Shown here one piece after another: positions 9,185-20,599 of a stretch of DNA of 64,000 nt. Made by a program: the position numbers and the translations under genes. The stretch's first letter is position 1, and each line of letters begins with the position of its first letter. The stretch is from NCBI GenBank assembly GCA_013398955.1, contig VWPU01002062.1, positions 1 through 64,000 on the forward strand, read 5' to 3'. The DNA comes from Callaeas wilsoni. Lineage: Eukaryota > Chordata > Aves > Passeriformes > Callaeidae. Below the pieces are notes generated by a model. It was not told where the DNA came from. It ran no database searches and saw only the letters and a program-made list of their open reading frames with translations.

Positions 9185-11437
9185 TTTCTTCTTTTAACCT
9201 TTATTTAGAAACTAGAATATTCACCAAACTCTACAAGGTTTCTCTGTACAGGTCCCACCAGGTGAAGAACAACACTGAGAGATGTCTGCACACAGCCCTG
9301 GCTCACCATACACATCGCTATGGAGAGCGAGAGCTGACTCTGCATCCAGGATAAATGTACAGCCTAAAGTACTGTACCTGACAGAAAATTATGGAGGTAT
9401 CAATTTGGAAAGTGTTTCTGAACTCACTCCTGTTGGAAGAAGAGAGGGAAGGGGAAAAGGAAGGAGTTGTGTGCTGCCTAAGCCCAGTGGGTACCAAAAA
9501 TGCCCTCAGGACTCTGCCCTGCTGCTCCAGGGACCTGGTGCATTGTACATCCAATTTCACAGTATCACCACCAGCTGAGCCCTGGGCAGCACTGGCTCTT
9601 TCTCTTCCTCCTCTTCAAACCTGCGTCTCATCTTAGCAGGGCCATTTTGAGAGTGGTGTGGCTTGGCGTGTGGGTGCCCTTTTTGACTGGTTTATGCCCT
9701 TTTTTAGTTTGTTTTCTAACCTGGGGAATGTATTTCGAGTAAATGCAACAGGCCTGTTTCCAAAACATTAAGAAAAAGAAAGAAAAAAAACCAAGGCACT
9801 GCACAGGGGGACCTTTGAGGTAGTAAAAATTTTTTCCTTTCACTGTCTGGCACCAGAGAGGGAGAGGGAGTAAGGGCATCTGTGCCCGTGTTTCACTGTG
9901 CGTGGTCAGGGCCATGGAGGTGGCTCTGTGTGTCCACCCCCTGCAGGGACCTCTGGGCATGCCAGCCCTGCACACAGGGACATCTGTGTGTGTAGAGCCT
10001 GTGCCTGGGAGCACGTGTGTGAACATGTGTGGCTTTGCACATTCCTGTGGCTTTGCTCATGCCTGCAGCCAGTGGCTGGAGAGCATCCGTGGCCCTTGTG
10101 TGGCCACATGTCTCTCTGTTGCGTGGTTTCCATCACAGCAGCCAGCCCAGGGCTCCCCTCGAGAGCTCGTGGCCCTTTCAAGCCCAAAGAAAAAAGGCCA
10201 TGTCTTGTGACACTATTCCCTGTCATGCTCTTGCATGTCAGCCTGTGGAATAAACACTGCAACAATCCCGAGAGGAGCAGACACGTCAAACACCAGCTTT
10301 CCTTCACTTCGTCCCCTTGGACCCTGCTTCTCATGCCAGAGCAGGACCAATGTCTCCAACCTACCCTCGAGCATCACAGTTGCTAACAAACCAGGGCTGA
10401 ACCCAAAGCAGCCACACACAGGGCCTTTGGGGCTGTTGTCCCCTGCAAGGCAAAGCCATGAGGGCAGCTGTACACCACGGAGAGGGTCTCCCCACAGGAC
10501 CCCAGGAAGTAGGGTCCCAGAAGTGACAAATCCCTGGGATAGTCCAGTGGAGGCCACCAGTTTTCTCCACTGCTTCCTTGGCCACAGGCAAGGGCAGCTG
10601 GCCTAGTCTCTTTGCTGCCAGGAGGAACAAATCCCTGAGGAATTTCAGCTGGGTGCATTCCTTGGAGGACACGTGCAGTAAGGCTGCAGAGAGGCTGGGG
10701 AGCCAGAGCCAAGCACAGCCCAGGCTGGTGCTGGGAGCCACTGTTGCCTGGGACACTCCAATGGGGACAAGGACCCCAGTCCCCCGACTGCCAGGCTGAA
10801 ACCCTCATGGGAACTCAGGGCTGTTGAGGGCCAGCCTCAGAGAAGAGCCCCTCTCCCCAGCTGCATATGGGGACACAGAGGACTTTGGTGCTGGTGAACC
10901 CAATGCACACAGGGTCAATGTTACCAAAACCTTGCATGGAAGAGAAATTTGAGATAACAAATAAAATCCCATGATTTTTTGAGCCGGGAGGGGCCAATGC
11001 ACTTGTAATTGGCTCAACTCCCTTGGAGCAGCTTCCCTGGATAGCCAGACCCTGAACATCTCCAAAAAATGCCAGTGCCACATCCCTCCCTGCCTCCCTC
11101 CACCCCTCCACTCATCATGCTGCTGTGGAGGAGGTACCTAAAGCAGAGCACAAAGCCCTTTGCCCTCTCTCCATTTTGTGCTAGACTTGTCATGTTTTGT
11201 TGGATTTTTTCTCCTTTTCAGCAACCCCCAACCCAGCTGGAGATAAGTGAACCACAATACAGTACAGGAACAAACACTATCGCAAACTCTGCCTGTGAGT
11301 GCAGCGTCTCTGCCCTCCTCAGCCCGGAGGGCAGTGCCCCTGAAGGATTCATGTGCCACCAGCAGAGGCTCACCCCACCCCAGAGCAGGGATCAGTTGTC
11401 CCAACTCCTGCAGTCCCAGCTCTTCAGAGAGACTGGG
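9185..11437 (-). other. B3GNT7: Probable B3GNT7 3' UTR with AATAAA signal
   Basis: On the minus strand the first canonical AATAAA after the B3GNT7 stop is the complement of 9200-9205 (aAATAAAgg), giving a UTR of about 2.25 kb ending near 9185. No earlier AATAAA was seen on that strand. The extent is inferred from this signal alone. Confidence 0.5.
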
Positions 11438-12638
11438 CTAAAGGACATTGAGTTTTCTTGAGCATGTCAAGTTACTGTGGACCAAGTCCCACATTTGGAG
11501 CAACTCTGGAGGCAGCAGTTTATGAACCACCAACATACTCCGGTAAAAACATGGCTCCTTGTTCATCTTGCTGTTCTTGTTTTTCACAATGCCAAAAGTT
11601 TTGAAGCCCTCATGCCCAACAGGTGATACTTTAAGGACCTCCAAGCACATCCCTAGGAAGACATCATCGATGGGATACAGCTCCAGTGTCTCTGAGGTCT
11701 TATGCAGCCTCTTGGCCAGGGCTCCATCCATGATGAAGCCCCCACCCCCTGCATAGGGTGGGTAGATGTTTTTGTTGTAGAGGGCACTGGGGATGTAGTA
11801 TTTGTTCTCCTTCTTACGGATCGGCCGGGCCTTGTAGAGGACATCCCCCACAAAGAGGTTCTCTCCCTCCTTCTTGTCCTCCAAGAACTCCAGGATATTG
11901 CTGGGACTCACAAACACATCATCATCGCCTTTGAAGATGAAGCGGACGTTGTCACAGTAGATGTCGAGCCACTTCAGGAAATGGACCTCTTTGAGGGTGA
12001 GGTTGAAGAAGCTGTCCAGGAAATCCCACTGCAAGATGTCCCCGTAGATGTGGTTCTCATAATCCAGCAGTTTCTGGTAGTTGGCTCTCTCCTCCTCCTT
12101 GGAAGCCGTGCCCAGCAAGAACAGCGTCCTGATCCTCTTGCCCTCCACCTCCTTCTCCTGGCCCCAGGTCCTCCGGATGGCCTCGCGGCGGTCGTGCTGC
12201 GTGATGATGGACTTGACCACGATGAGCAGGTAGACATCCCCGCTGCACTTCTCCGGGTGGTTGATCAGCATGGGGAAGTAGCGGCAGTGCCGATAGAGCA
12301 GGAACTGCTGGAAGTTGGGCTCCAGCCCTTTGAACCAATCCACCTTGCTGAAGTTCTGGTTGGCTGAGCAGTTGGTAGTGGTGACATCCCAGGATTTTGT
12401 TTGCTTTGCCGTCACGCTCTCCTCCTTCACAGGAACCTTCTCCTTCTTGCTCTTCCAGAAAGTGCTGCTGATGGAGAAGGCGTTGTCTCTCTTCTGCGAT
12501 TTCAAGTGCTCTGAAGGGGGCAGTTCTTTCTGCTGCTGGCCCTGCATGAACTGGTTGGGAGCCATTCCGCGCTGCAGCACCGTCACTGTAATGATCAGCA
12601 AGAAGGAGAGACAAACTGTTTTGTAGATGGTCTTCTTC
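11438..12638 (-). CDS. B3GNT7: B3GNT7 exon 2 (nearly all of the coding sequence)
   Basis: The acceptor on the minus strand is cttccctttag immediately upstream of 12638. The exon opens with G AAG AAG ACC, completing the split W codon (TG|G), then KKTIYK. It ends with KLNVL and a stop at 11438-11440, as in mammals (KLQVL). Confidence 0.96.
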
Positions 12639-15600
12639 CTAAAGGGAAGAGACAAGGGGTTAAGGAGAAGAAGCTACAGGCTTCAAGAGCCTTGTCTGCA
12701 AAAGCACTTCCTCCAGAGGTCATGGGGTGCTCGTAATCTGTGTTCCATCACCTTTTGAGGAGCAGAAACCTCATGGGAAAAGCTGTGGGACACCTCCATG
12801 CATACCCTTCCCAGCTGCATCCTGCTTGTGGGGTGGTTCTGAGGCCACACATAACTGTAGGGACAGGCACAAGGTATGTGGGGGTGGCTGTGGTGTCATC
12901 TGGTAACCCTTGTGCTAAGATCAGGGAAGAGTTCACAGGAAAGATGAAAATGGGCTGAGAGAGAGAAGTCAGGGTGAGAGATTCAGCAAGTGAGCTGTTT
13001 CAGAGGAAAGTCCCAAGGGAAACCACTGTTTCAGCCATCTGAAAATTGCAGTTTAGGACAAGAGCAGGAGGGAATTATCATTTCCACAGAAGCTTTAGCT
13101 CCAAGACAGACATACTATCCATGGCCTAGACTGGCATCACAGGTTACACGGCACTGAGAAACCAGTGCTGGGAAGACCACGAGTCAACATGAAACCAGCA
13201 TTGCTGTTTCATTTCAAAATGGCACATCAGGCCAAAAAACTAAGCCATTTGAGTCAAATTTCTAGGTTCAGTGGGAAAAAGACATCCCTAAGCCTACAAC
13301 CACCTTGGGAACCAGTATTTCTGGGGGCACTCCTGGGCATTTTGGCCAGCTCTTGGGTCCCGTTGTTTACTTTGTGGTGATAAGGAGCGATGAATGCAGG
13401 GCAGATTGAGTGGGCAGATTTTCCCAGCCTGTGACAAACCAGGTGTCTGCATGTCCAGGGTATGCAGGGCATGAGTAGATCAAACCCAGTCTTTCCCAGG
13501 GCCATCCTGCTGCTCTCCTCTGCTGCAGACCTATAGCCCTGGGAAGCTGCTGGCTCATGGGACAAAGTCTGGATGGAAGCCACGGGGGCCTTGAGCAGGA
13601 GCCTCCTGAGGTCCTTGGGCCTAAGGGAAGGCTGCACTCAGAGATTAGTGATGCATAATTCCTCCCCAGCCTGCATTTCCACACAGCTAAAGGTGAGTTT
13701 CTCATCCCACTGCCACAGAGGAGGGAGACTGCACTGTGCCCAGCTGCACAATGTAGCTCCTGAGCGCTCGGCTTCGCTCCACAGCTTGCACATCTGCACC
13801 AACTCCCTCCTGCCTCAGTCCTGCGTGTTCCAGCTGCCTTGGGCCATCTCCCTGTGCAGATGAGCACTGGGCATGGGAGGAAGGCAGCTGAGCTCCTCGT
13901 GTCCACTCCCAACAGCTTCCCAAGGGCAGCCCCATCTCTCTCTGCTCCAGCACAAGGTGCTTGGCAGTCCCTGGAGCCCTTTTTCCTGCCAGTGGGTTGT
14001 GGAGCTGAAGGCGACAGATGTGGCACTGGTTTCGGGATGCCCCTGTGCCTGTCCTCTTAATGTCAGAAGCACATCCCAGCCTGGGTGACACCCAGTGGGG
14101 ACAGTCCTCAGCCTCCTGCTCCCAGAGCCAGAAAGATCCAGAACCATCTCTAGCAGGCAGATGGCACTTTCACTTCAGGACAGTCCAGAGAAGGAGCTTG
14201 AAGCTGAAATCTGAAACATTTAACCCAGGTATTTTCCAGACAGACAAAAAACCCCAAAAAAGCCATGAACCTCTCCTAGGCCTGGGAGCTGGATTGTGAT
14301 CAGAACCATCATGAAGCTGCTGGAATTTTGGGCCTCAGGCTGCACCAAAATACCTGGTTGGTGGAACACCCCATAGGCCCTCAGACTCTCCAGGGCAAGA
14401 GACAGGCAAGATTGTGCTCGGGGATTTCACTCACCCTGAAATGCAGGAACCCCAGACAAGAACCAGGAGCTTTCAGGAGCTCCTGTCTCTGCCTTCGTCC
14501 TGAAGCACAAAGAATTTTTGAGCCCGACGTTGTCGTGGGAAAACTGTGATCACTAGTGTGGACTGTGGGAGCGAGCGTGGAAATAAGTAATTACGGGTAA
14601 ATGGATAGATATTCCCCATCCGGTTTTATATGTGTCCACTCATCTGAGACTGATGAGGGAGCAGTTCTGATTAGATCTCACCATTCCCTTAACCCTCTCC
14701 AGCCCTGCCTACACAGCTTTGAGCTTATTCTTACAAACCCTTTAATTCCAATACAACTTTACTCCAAGCACAGCCAAGCAATGTTTAAAATCTCTAATCC
14801 ATACCCAGCACTGCTGCAGAAATAACCTCTGTCACCCCTGTATAGTAATTCCATTTGCATCAATCCCATCCCATCCTGTCCTGTCCCCCCACATTCTTAC
14901 ACTCCCCACTACCCAAGGACAACAAGCGGTAAAATACCCAGCCTGAAGGATGGCCAGAGGTTCCCCAGAAGCCAAAGGGCAAGGAATTGCTGATATAAAT
15001 TTTAAAAATGTGCGTAGGTAGGGCTGTCACTAACTGGCACAGATGAGTCCCAGCCTTGGCAGACTCTGCCTAATAGAGAGGAGCTGCATGGGTGCATTGA
15101 CCCCATTACTCTCCTTGGGTCCAGGCAGAAGGTTCTGACTCAGGGCTGAGGGGAGAACTCCAGCTTTTACTAAAAGGTGGAGCGTAGAGTGGCCTGGATA
15201 TGTTTATAGGTGAGGTGTTGCACAACAGCACAGAAACTAATTCCTCCTTCCTTCAGTGGACCCTGTTTCTCAGTTCTCACCAGTGCAATTCCTGCTTTGT
15301 TACAAGAACCTGTTTGGGATTTTTCCTACTGGTCTGACTGCAAACCACGGGGCCCCACTAGGTCCAGCAGGAACCAGGAGCCCTCCAGCCACCTCTGCCC
15401 TGCAGAAACCCTGTCCCTGCACTGCCAGGAAAACGACAGGAACTGGGAGAACCCTGAGCCACAACTGCAGGCAATTCCCACATCAAGCCAAAGATTTGGG
15501 GGACAAAAGAGTGACAGTTGTTTGTGCATCTTGTCGGCTCATGAGTCTTTTCTGCTCTGTGGTCTCCTCAGCTGGGAAATTCAGGTACGGGTGAAAAAGT

Positions 15601-17055
15601 AGCTCCTGCTTTCTGGGGATGCATTGGCAAGGGAGGTGCTTTGGGTTTGTTGCCATCGCAGAGAAGTCTTCCTGCCAAGCCCCATGACCCTTCTTTGGGG
15701 CACAGCCCCCAGCCAGTCCCCATAGTGTCCCCAGGAACTGGGGACACCCAGCACTGCAGGCTCCAAGGGTGGCAGCCACCGGGGGTGCTCCCATCAGTGC
15801 CAACCAGGACTGTCTGCCCCAAGTGCTGGTGTTGGTGCCATCAAGAGAGCTTTGAAAAGGTCTCAACACGCTCCTCCTCTTCCCTTTTATCCACCAAGGA
15901 AACTTCAAAAGCCTCCGTGTGAGGTGGCTGCGCCACCACGCAGTTAAACACAAACTCCAAATTAGAGGCGGGCAATATATGTTTCAGGTGTTGATGCTCA
16001 AAGGCAGATGAGGCCCCGAGAGAAAGGGGCTCTCTACCCTTATCCCGTTTACTTTGGATTCACGTGAAAACCTCTTTGATCCGCCAGCGCTATCTATTTA
16101 TGTGATAGGGTTTTTTTCTGGCCCCTCAATTAGACCCAGTCACTGGAGGCATGGCCAGTATAGAGTCCTGTCTGTTGGCAATGCCAAGGATTCGGAGAGG
16201 GGATATTACAAAGCGGCAGATGCTGGGCAGAAAGCACCCAAATGTCCCCAGAAGTAGCCCGTGCAATAGCTGGGTGCAAGCACCAAGTGGGGCCGCAGGT
16301 CGCCATGGGGGTGCTCGGAGACGCGTGCCCTCCTCATAAAAGCTGTCTGGTTTAAATACAAGGCGGTAAAAACACGCTTCTGGGGAAGAGGCAAGAGCCG
16401 AAACCCCGGGCGTTGCCCCCGGCGAGGGCATCTGCCCCCAAGCTGGCGCTGCCGTGGGACAGGGACCCCACCGGGCAGGGCTGGAGGTCCTGCTGTCCCC
16501 AGCCCCACCACACAAACCAGCCCTTATCAGGGAAATGCTGGGAAAGGCATCCCCAGAAACTGGGGGGCACCAACCAGCCGCCCCTGCCCGTTGCCCCCAT
16601 CCTGCTTCCCGCCGGGCCGGAGCTCCGGTGCCCTGGGATGGAGAGAAATTTGTGTCGGGAGCGGACCCCCAGAGAGCCTTCCCCGGGGTACCGCAGGCAG
16701 CGAGACCCCGCCTGGGAGCCCCGCAGAGCCGGGGCGACGGAAGGGTCGCTCCTGGGATGAAGACAGACGGACAGGGGACAAATGACAAACTCTGTCCTTA
16801 GTCGCTTCCCCACGCCCACCCTCCCCACCAGAGCTGCCCTTCCCCGCCAGCCACCCCCGAGGCGACTCTCGAGAGGGAGCCGGTGGGGAGGGGACCTCGC
16901 AGTCCCCCGGCTCCGGGCAGGACGCAGCGGCGGGACGGCGGTGCCGGGCAGCGGGAGCGGAGGACGCGGGACGGCGGAGCCAGGGACACCGGGGCTCGGT
17001 GCGGGAGCGGGGCTCGAGCGCCGCGCTCCCCGGAGATCACTCACCACTGGAACAT
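11438..17055 (-). CDS. B3GNT7: Beta-1,3-N-acetylglucosaminyltransferase 7 (two coding exons)
   Basis: Type II Golgi enzyme that adds GlcNAc in beta-1,3 linkage to galactose; mammalian B3GNT7 acts on sulphated keratan/poly-lactosamine chains and mucin-type glycans. Coding exons 17045-17055 and 11438-12638 join to 403 aa, close to the roughly 401 aa of human. Visible: a short cytosolic tail MFQWKKTIYK, a signal anchor at about residues 11-26 ([15 protein letters not shown]), a stem, then a Galactosyl_T (GT31) domain with [15 protein letters not shown], the metal-binding DDD of FKGDDDVFV (residues 242-244), YAGGGGFIM and [13 protein letters not shown]-glycosylation sequons include NCS, NFS and two NLT. 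A naive ORF starting at 12655 uses TTG and intron sequence and is wrong. Faces NCL tail to tail. Confidence 0.95.
12639..17044 (-). other. B3GNT7: B3GNT7 intron 1
   Basis: A 4.4-kb intron, GT at 17044-17043 to AG at 12640-12639. No embedded gene or RNA recognised. The right third grades into the promoter CpG island. Confidence 0.85.
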
Positions 17056-17330
17056 GCTGGGAGTGGGACGGGGCGGCCGCTCCGCTGCTGGCCGGGCTGC
17101 CCGCGGTCCGGGCGCTTCTCTCTGCGCTCTTCCTCCTCCTCCTCTTCTTTTTGCTTTTTTTTTTTTTTTTCCCCTACTTTTACTCTTTTCCCTCCCCTCT
17201 CTCTCCGAGGTGGAGCCTAGAGATGGATGGCAGAGCAGGTAGGTTAACTCTTGCCCTGCCCCTCCGTCCCATCCCGTCCCCACCGCCCGCCCCCGCAGGC
17301 AGAGACCTCCCCAGTGCTCCCAGGGCACAG
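16400..17330 (-). promoter_or_regulatory. B3GNT7: CpG island and 5' UTR/promoter of B3GNT7
   Basis: High CpG density from about 16.4 to 17.33 kb, spanning coding exon 1. Upstream of the ATG on the minus strand is a purine-rich tract (complement of 17131-17175: CCT repeats then a T-run), probably in the 5' UTR or core promoter. The transcription start cannot be fixed from sequence. Confidence 0.65.
17045..17055 (-). CDS. B3GNT7: B3GNT7 exon 1 coding part (MFQ and split W)
   Basis: ATG TTC CAG TG followed by a strong donor GTGAGT. Joined to exon 2 it gives MFQW-KKTIYK, parallel to human MSLW-KKTVYR, where an intron also follows the fourth codon. Only 11 coding nt, so it is missed by ORF finding. 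It sits inside a CpG island. Confidence 0.88.
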
Positions 17331-20300
17331 AGTTTAAGGGTGACACCCCACACGCCCCCTGAGGACCCTCCCCGCTGCTGGTGGGACACTCAGCAGGATC
17401 TGGGAACTCGGGGGCGTCCTAACCCGGCTACTCGTGTACTGTGCCCTTTCTGGGGTGCATTAGCTCTGCCCCAGAGTCTTTAATGCACCTCCTTGGACCT
17501 CCCCTTTCCTGGGACCCACCCTTCTCCCACAACCCACATCTCACTCAGAGTCCACACCTTGTCAAGGACCAACAGTCTGCCCAGGACTCCAATCTCACCA
17601 GGTGTCCACGCTCTGTCCAGGATTCACACATTTTCTGGGACCCACAGCTCACCTGGGGGCATAGGGACGACAGGGAGTTGCTGCAGCAGGAAGGTGCCTG
17701 CTCGGCATGCTGAGACCTCTCACAGGTCAAACTTCCAACAGCATCACAGGCAAGTGAGATGTCCTTCCAAAGTGTTCCTTCAGCCCTGGTTTGGAAGCAG
17801 TTTCACCAGCATTCCTGCTACAGCTGTATCAGCATGGGACATCCCACTGCCCATTAAGAAGCAGATTAAAGACCTTCCTTTGCTTTTAAATGTAACATTT
17901 CAGTTGCAGATCTTTTTCAGACATAAAAATAAGTCCTTGTAATTTCTGATGGCTCCCCTTTTTGTCACCCTCCCAATCCCACCGGCTGCTCATGTCCACC
18001 ATGAAGCCAGGCTGGGAAGCCTGCAGGAAATTTGCAATATTTCCTTTCCTGTCCAGCAGAGATAGCCCAGTCCCTTTCTGAACCGTTCCTCTGCATTTTT
18101 CATGAGTGATGAGGGTCAGGGTCTCCTACAGCTCTCACAACCCCCTGGACACACTGAGCCTCCCATGGGAAAGGCTCTTCTTTTCAAGACTGGACATGCA
18201 GAGGGATCCACACAACCTCTGCTACTCAAATAGCACCAAGAAAACCCCAAGTCCAGCTCAGTTTGGGGAGGAAGATTGCATTGCTTTCTCCAGATCTGTT
18301 TCTCTCTTCTTATCTCAGCTTATCTCTTTCCCAGGTGCCCTGCAGCTCTGTGTCCTGGGGGCTGTGAAAGCTCCCCAGGAAACATTGCCCAAACAGGCCA
18401 TACCAGCTCTACAGCATCCCATGTCCTTATCACCACCAAAAGCCCATACATACCTTCCCTGATTCCTTTTCAGCCTGTTCCCAGTGCCTATAGGAAAGTT
18501 TGTATTTGCTGCATTTATGGCCCCAAGAAAATAATGGCCATGAGATTCACTGAGCATCAGCTTGACCAGAACGGGCTGTAAGAAGGACTCACCTCAACCC
18601 TGCAGCACAGGGATGGAAGGTGCATGCCAGCCCATGGCTGGGAATTCACCCCACTCTGCAGAGAGGGGCTCACAGTGGAGGAGGACCCCATTGGAGAATG
18701 GCCCTTGCACAAACAGGCACAAAGAGATGTGAACAGGAAAGCCCTGAGAGTGCAACCACCGTTTCATCCTTGCAATTTGCCCTGGGACCATGATGGGGAC
18801 AGGGATAGCAGCATCTGCTCGTGGGGAGCTGCAGTAAATCCCAAACCACAGCCCTGGGGTGAGTGCTGCCGTCCCAGGGCACCCAGCAGCTGTGGGTGTG
18901 TGAGTCTCCCGGGGCTCTGTGGATCCCCCGGCAGCAGCACGTCCAGCCGGCAAGCGCAGGGCTGGCTGTGGTGCAGCCTGGGGGCTGTGCTGCTCCTGCG
19001 TGGAAGTGGCACTGCTGCAGGGCGAGAAGGGCTCCTGGCAGCCTGGGGCAGGGAGCTCTGCCAGCCTCCCGCCTCTCCGACTGCTGCTTCCGTGCAGGAA
19101 AGCTGTAGTGCCGCAAGCACAGGACTTCCCGGATGATTTCATGCTGCTGTGCAGGGTTTTGGCTCAAATAACCCCCTACCTCTCCCTGTATGGGAAAAAG
19201 ATGCACATCCCACTGCATGAGAGCACTGCAGGCCTGGGGTGTGATGGCTGCACAAAGCTTTACCTCTGATATTCATTAAAGGTTCAAATCCTGTCAGGTC
19301 TGGGGATCCTAAGCAATGTCCTGGGCACCCCCAGCACCACCAGCTCCTGTTTCAAGGATGAATCTGAAAATGAAGCAGAATTGTTTATGGTTTTTTTCAT
19401 CATTACATAGAAAAGTTTAGGACAAAACCAAGTTTTCACACTCTTCAGATTCACCCTGGCAAAGCAGAAAAGCAGCAGGAATAACCAAATCCAGCTGAAA
19501 GCATATTTCTTTTAAAAAATCTTACTCCACACACATTCCCTTTGCCTCTTTCCAGCACCCAGCAAGAACAGGTTTTACATGAGCAGCCACAACCACTCTG
19601 CTGAGAATGAAACATGAAAAAGAGAAACCTGAATATTTTTTTTCACCCCAGCAGACTCAGCCAGCAGCATATCCCTGCTATTCCTGCCCAGCCTGGCAAA
19701 GCAGCTGGATCTGTAGCCCCGCCCCTCCTTCTCTGCAGCACCCATCACCTGTATTTCTTAGGTCTGAGCCATTAGACTGAAATTTGGAGGTACCAGGTGC
19801 CTTTTTGGCACTGTGGGCAGAGCTGTGGGTTTCTGGATAAGTGCTCTTGGGTGGCAGGTGCTGCTTGGGCATGGAAAAGAGTTCCTCTGCCTTGCACAAC
19901 ACCAGTGACATTTGAGGTGTGCCAGGCCACTGTGGCCGTGGGAGAGCTGGCAGGGCACCTGTGAGGAATAGCACTTGGACACGCTGTCGTTGCATTGGAC
20001 GGGGATTCAGAAGGGAAGGGAATGCACGGATCTTCCTGGGTGACACCCGTGTGACAGCCAGGGTGACATCAGCTCCTGCTGGCAGCAGCCATCTCCACAT
20101 CTGATGGCTCCTGGAATCCATTTGGAGAGAGCCAGTACCAGTGCCATACACTCAGCCCCCACCCGAGCATTATCCCAGCTGGTGCCACTGCTGGAGATGG
20201 GGATGAGCAACCTGTGGGGACACAAGGCTTTGGAGCTGGCATCAAACAGGGCTCCAGGGCATTGTCTGGGTTAAGGGAAAGGATGACGACTGGGGTGATG

Positions 20301-20559
20301 CCCAAGTGGCTCATTTAGATGTTCTCAAAGCAAACCACAATGCTTTTTTTGTTTCAAGAATCCTCTTTTAATTTCTAAGTAGACCTGAACTAAAATGTTT
20401 TATGAAAAAAAAAAGTACAAAGAAAGAAGTGAGCTTTTTTAATGAAGTTTATATAATCCCAGAAGACTGGCTAGTGGCAGATTGACCCAGCCAGTGTTTT
20501 CCCACTGATGGTTTGGAATTTGTTTCACTGGGGAAAGCTGCACTGGTTTCTTTGATATG

Positions 20560-20561
<2 letters not shown>
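17331..20561. other. Intergenic, nothing recognised
   Basis: Upstream of B3GNT7. No gene with supported splice sites or recognisable protein was found on either strand. Confidence 0.5.

Positions 20562-20562
<1 letters not shown>

Positions 20563-20591
<29 letters not shown>
20563..20591. repeat. (TG)n microsatellite, about 14 units
   Basis: An uninterrupted TG run in intergenic DNA. Confidence 0.97.
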
Positions 20592-20592
<1 letters not shown>

Positions 20593-20599
20593 GTTTTCT

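Noticed and set aside
11702..12614. Long ORFs at 11702-12367 (+) and 12057-12614 (-)
   Set aside because: They overlap the conserved B3GNT7 exon in other frames and have no recognisable domain.
16776..17483. 233-codon + strand ORF across the B3GNT7 CpG island
   Set aside because: GC-rich DNA has few stops; composition is Pro/Arg/Ser-rich and the antisense strand carries the supported exon 1.
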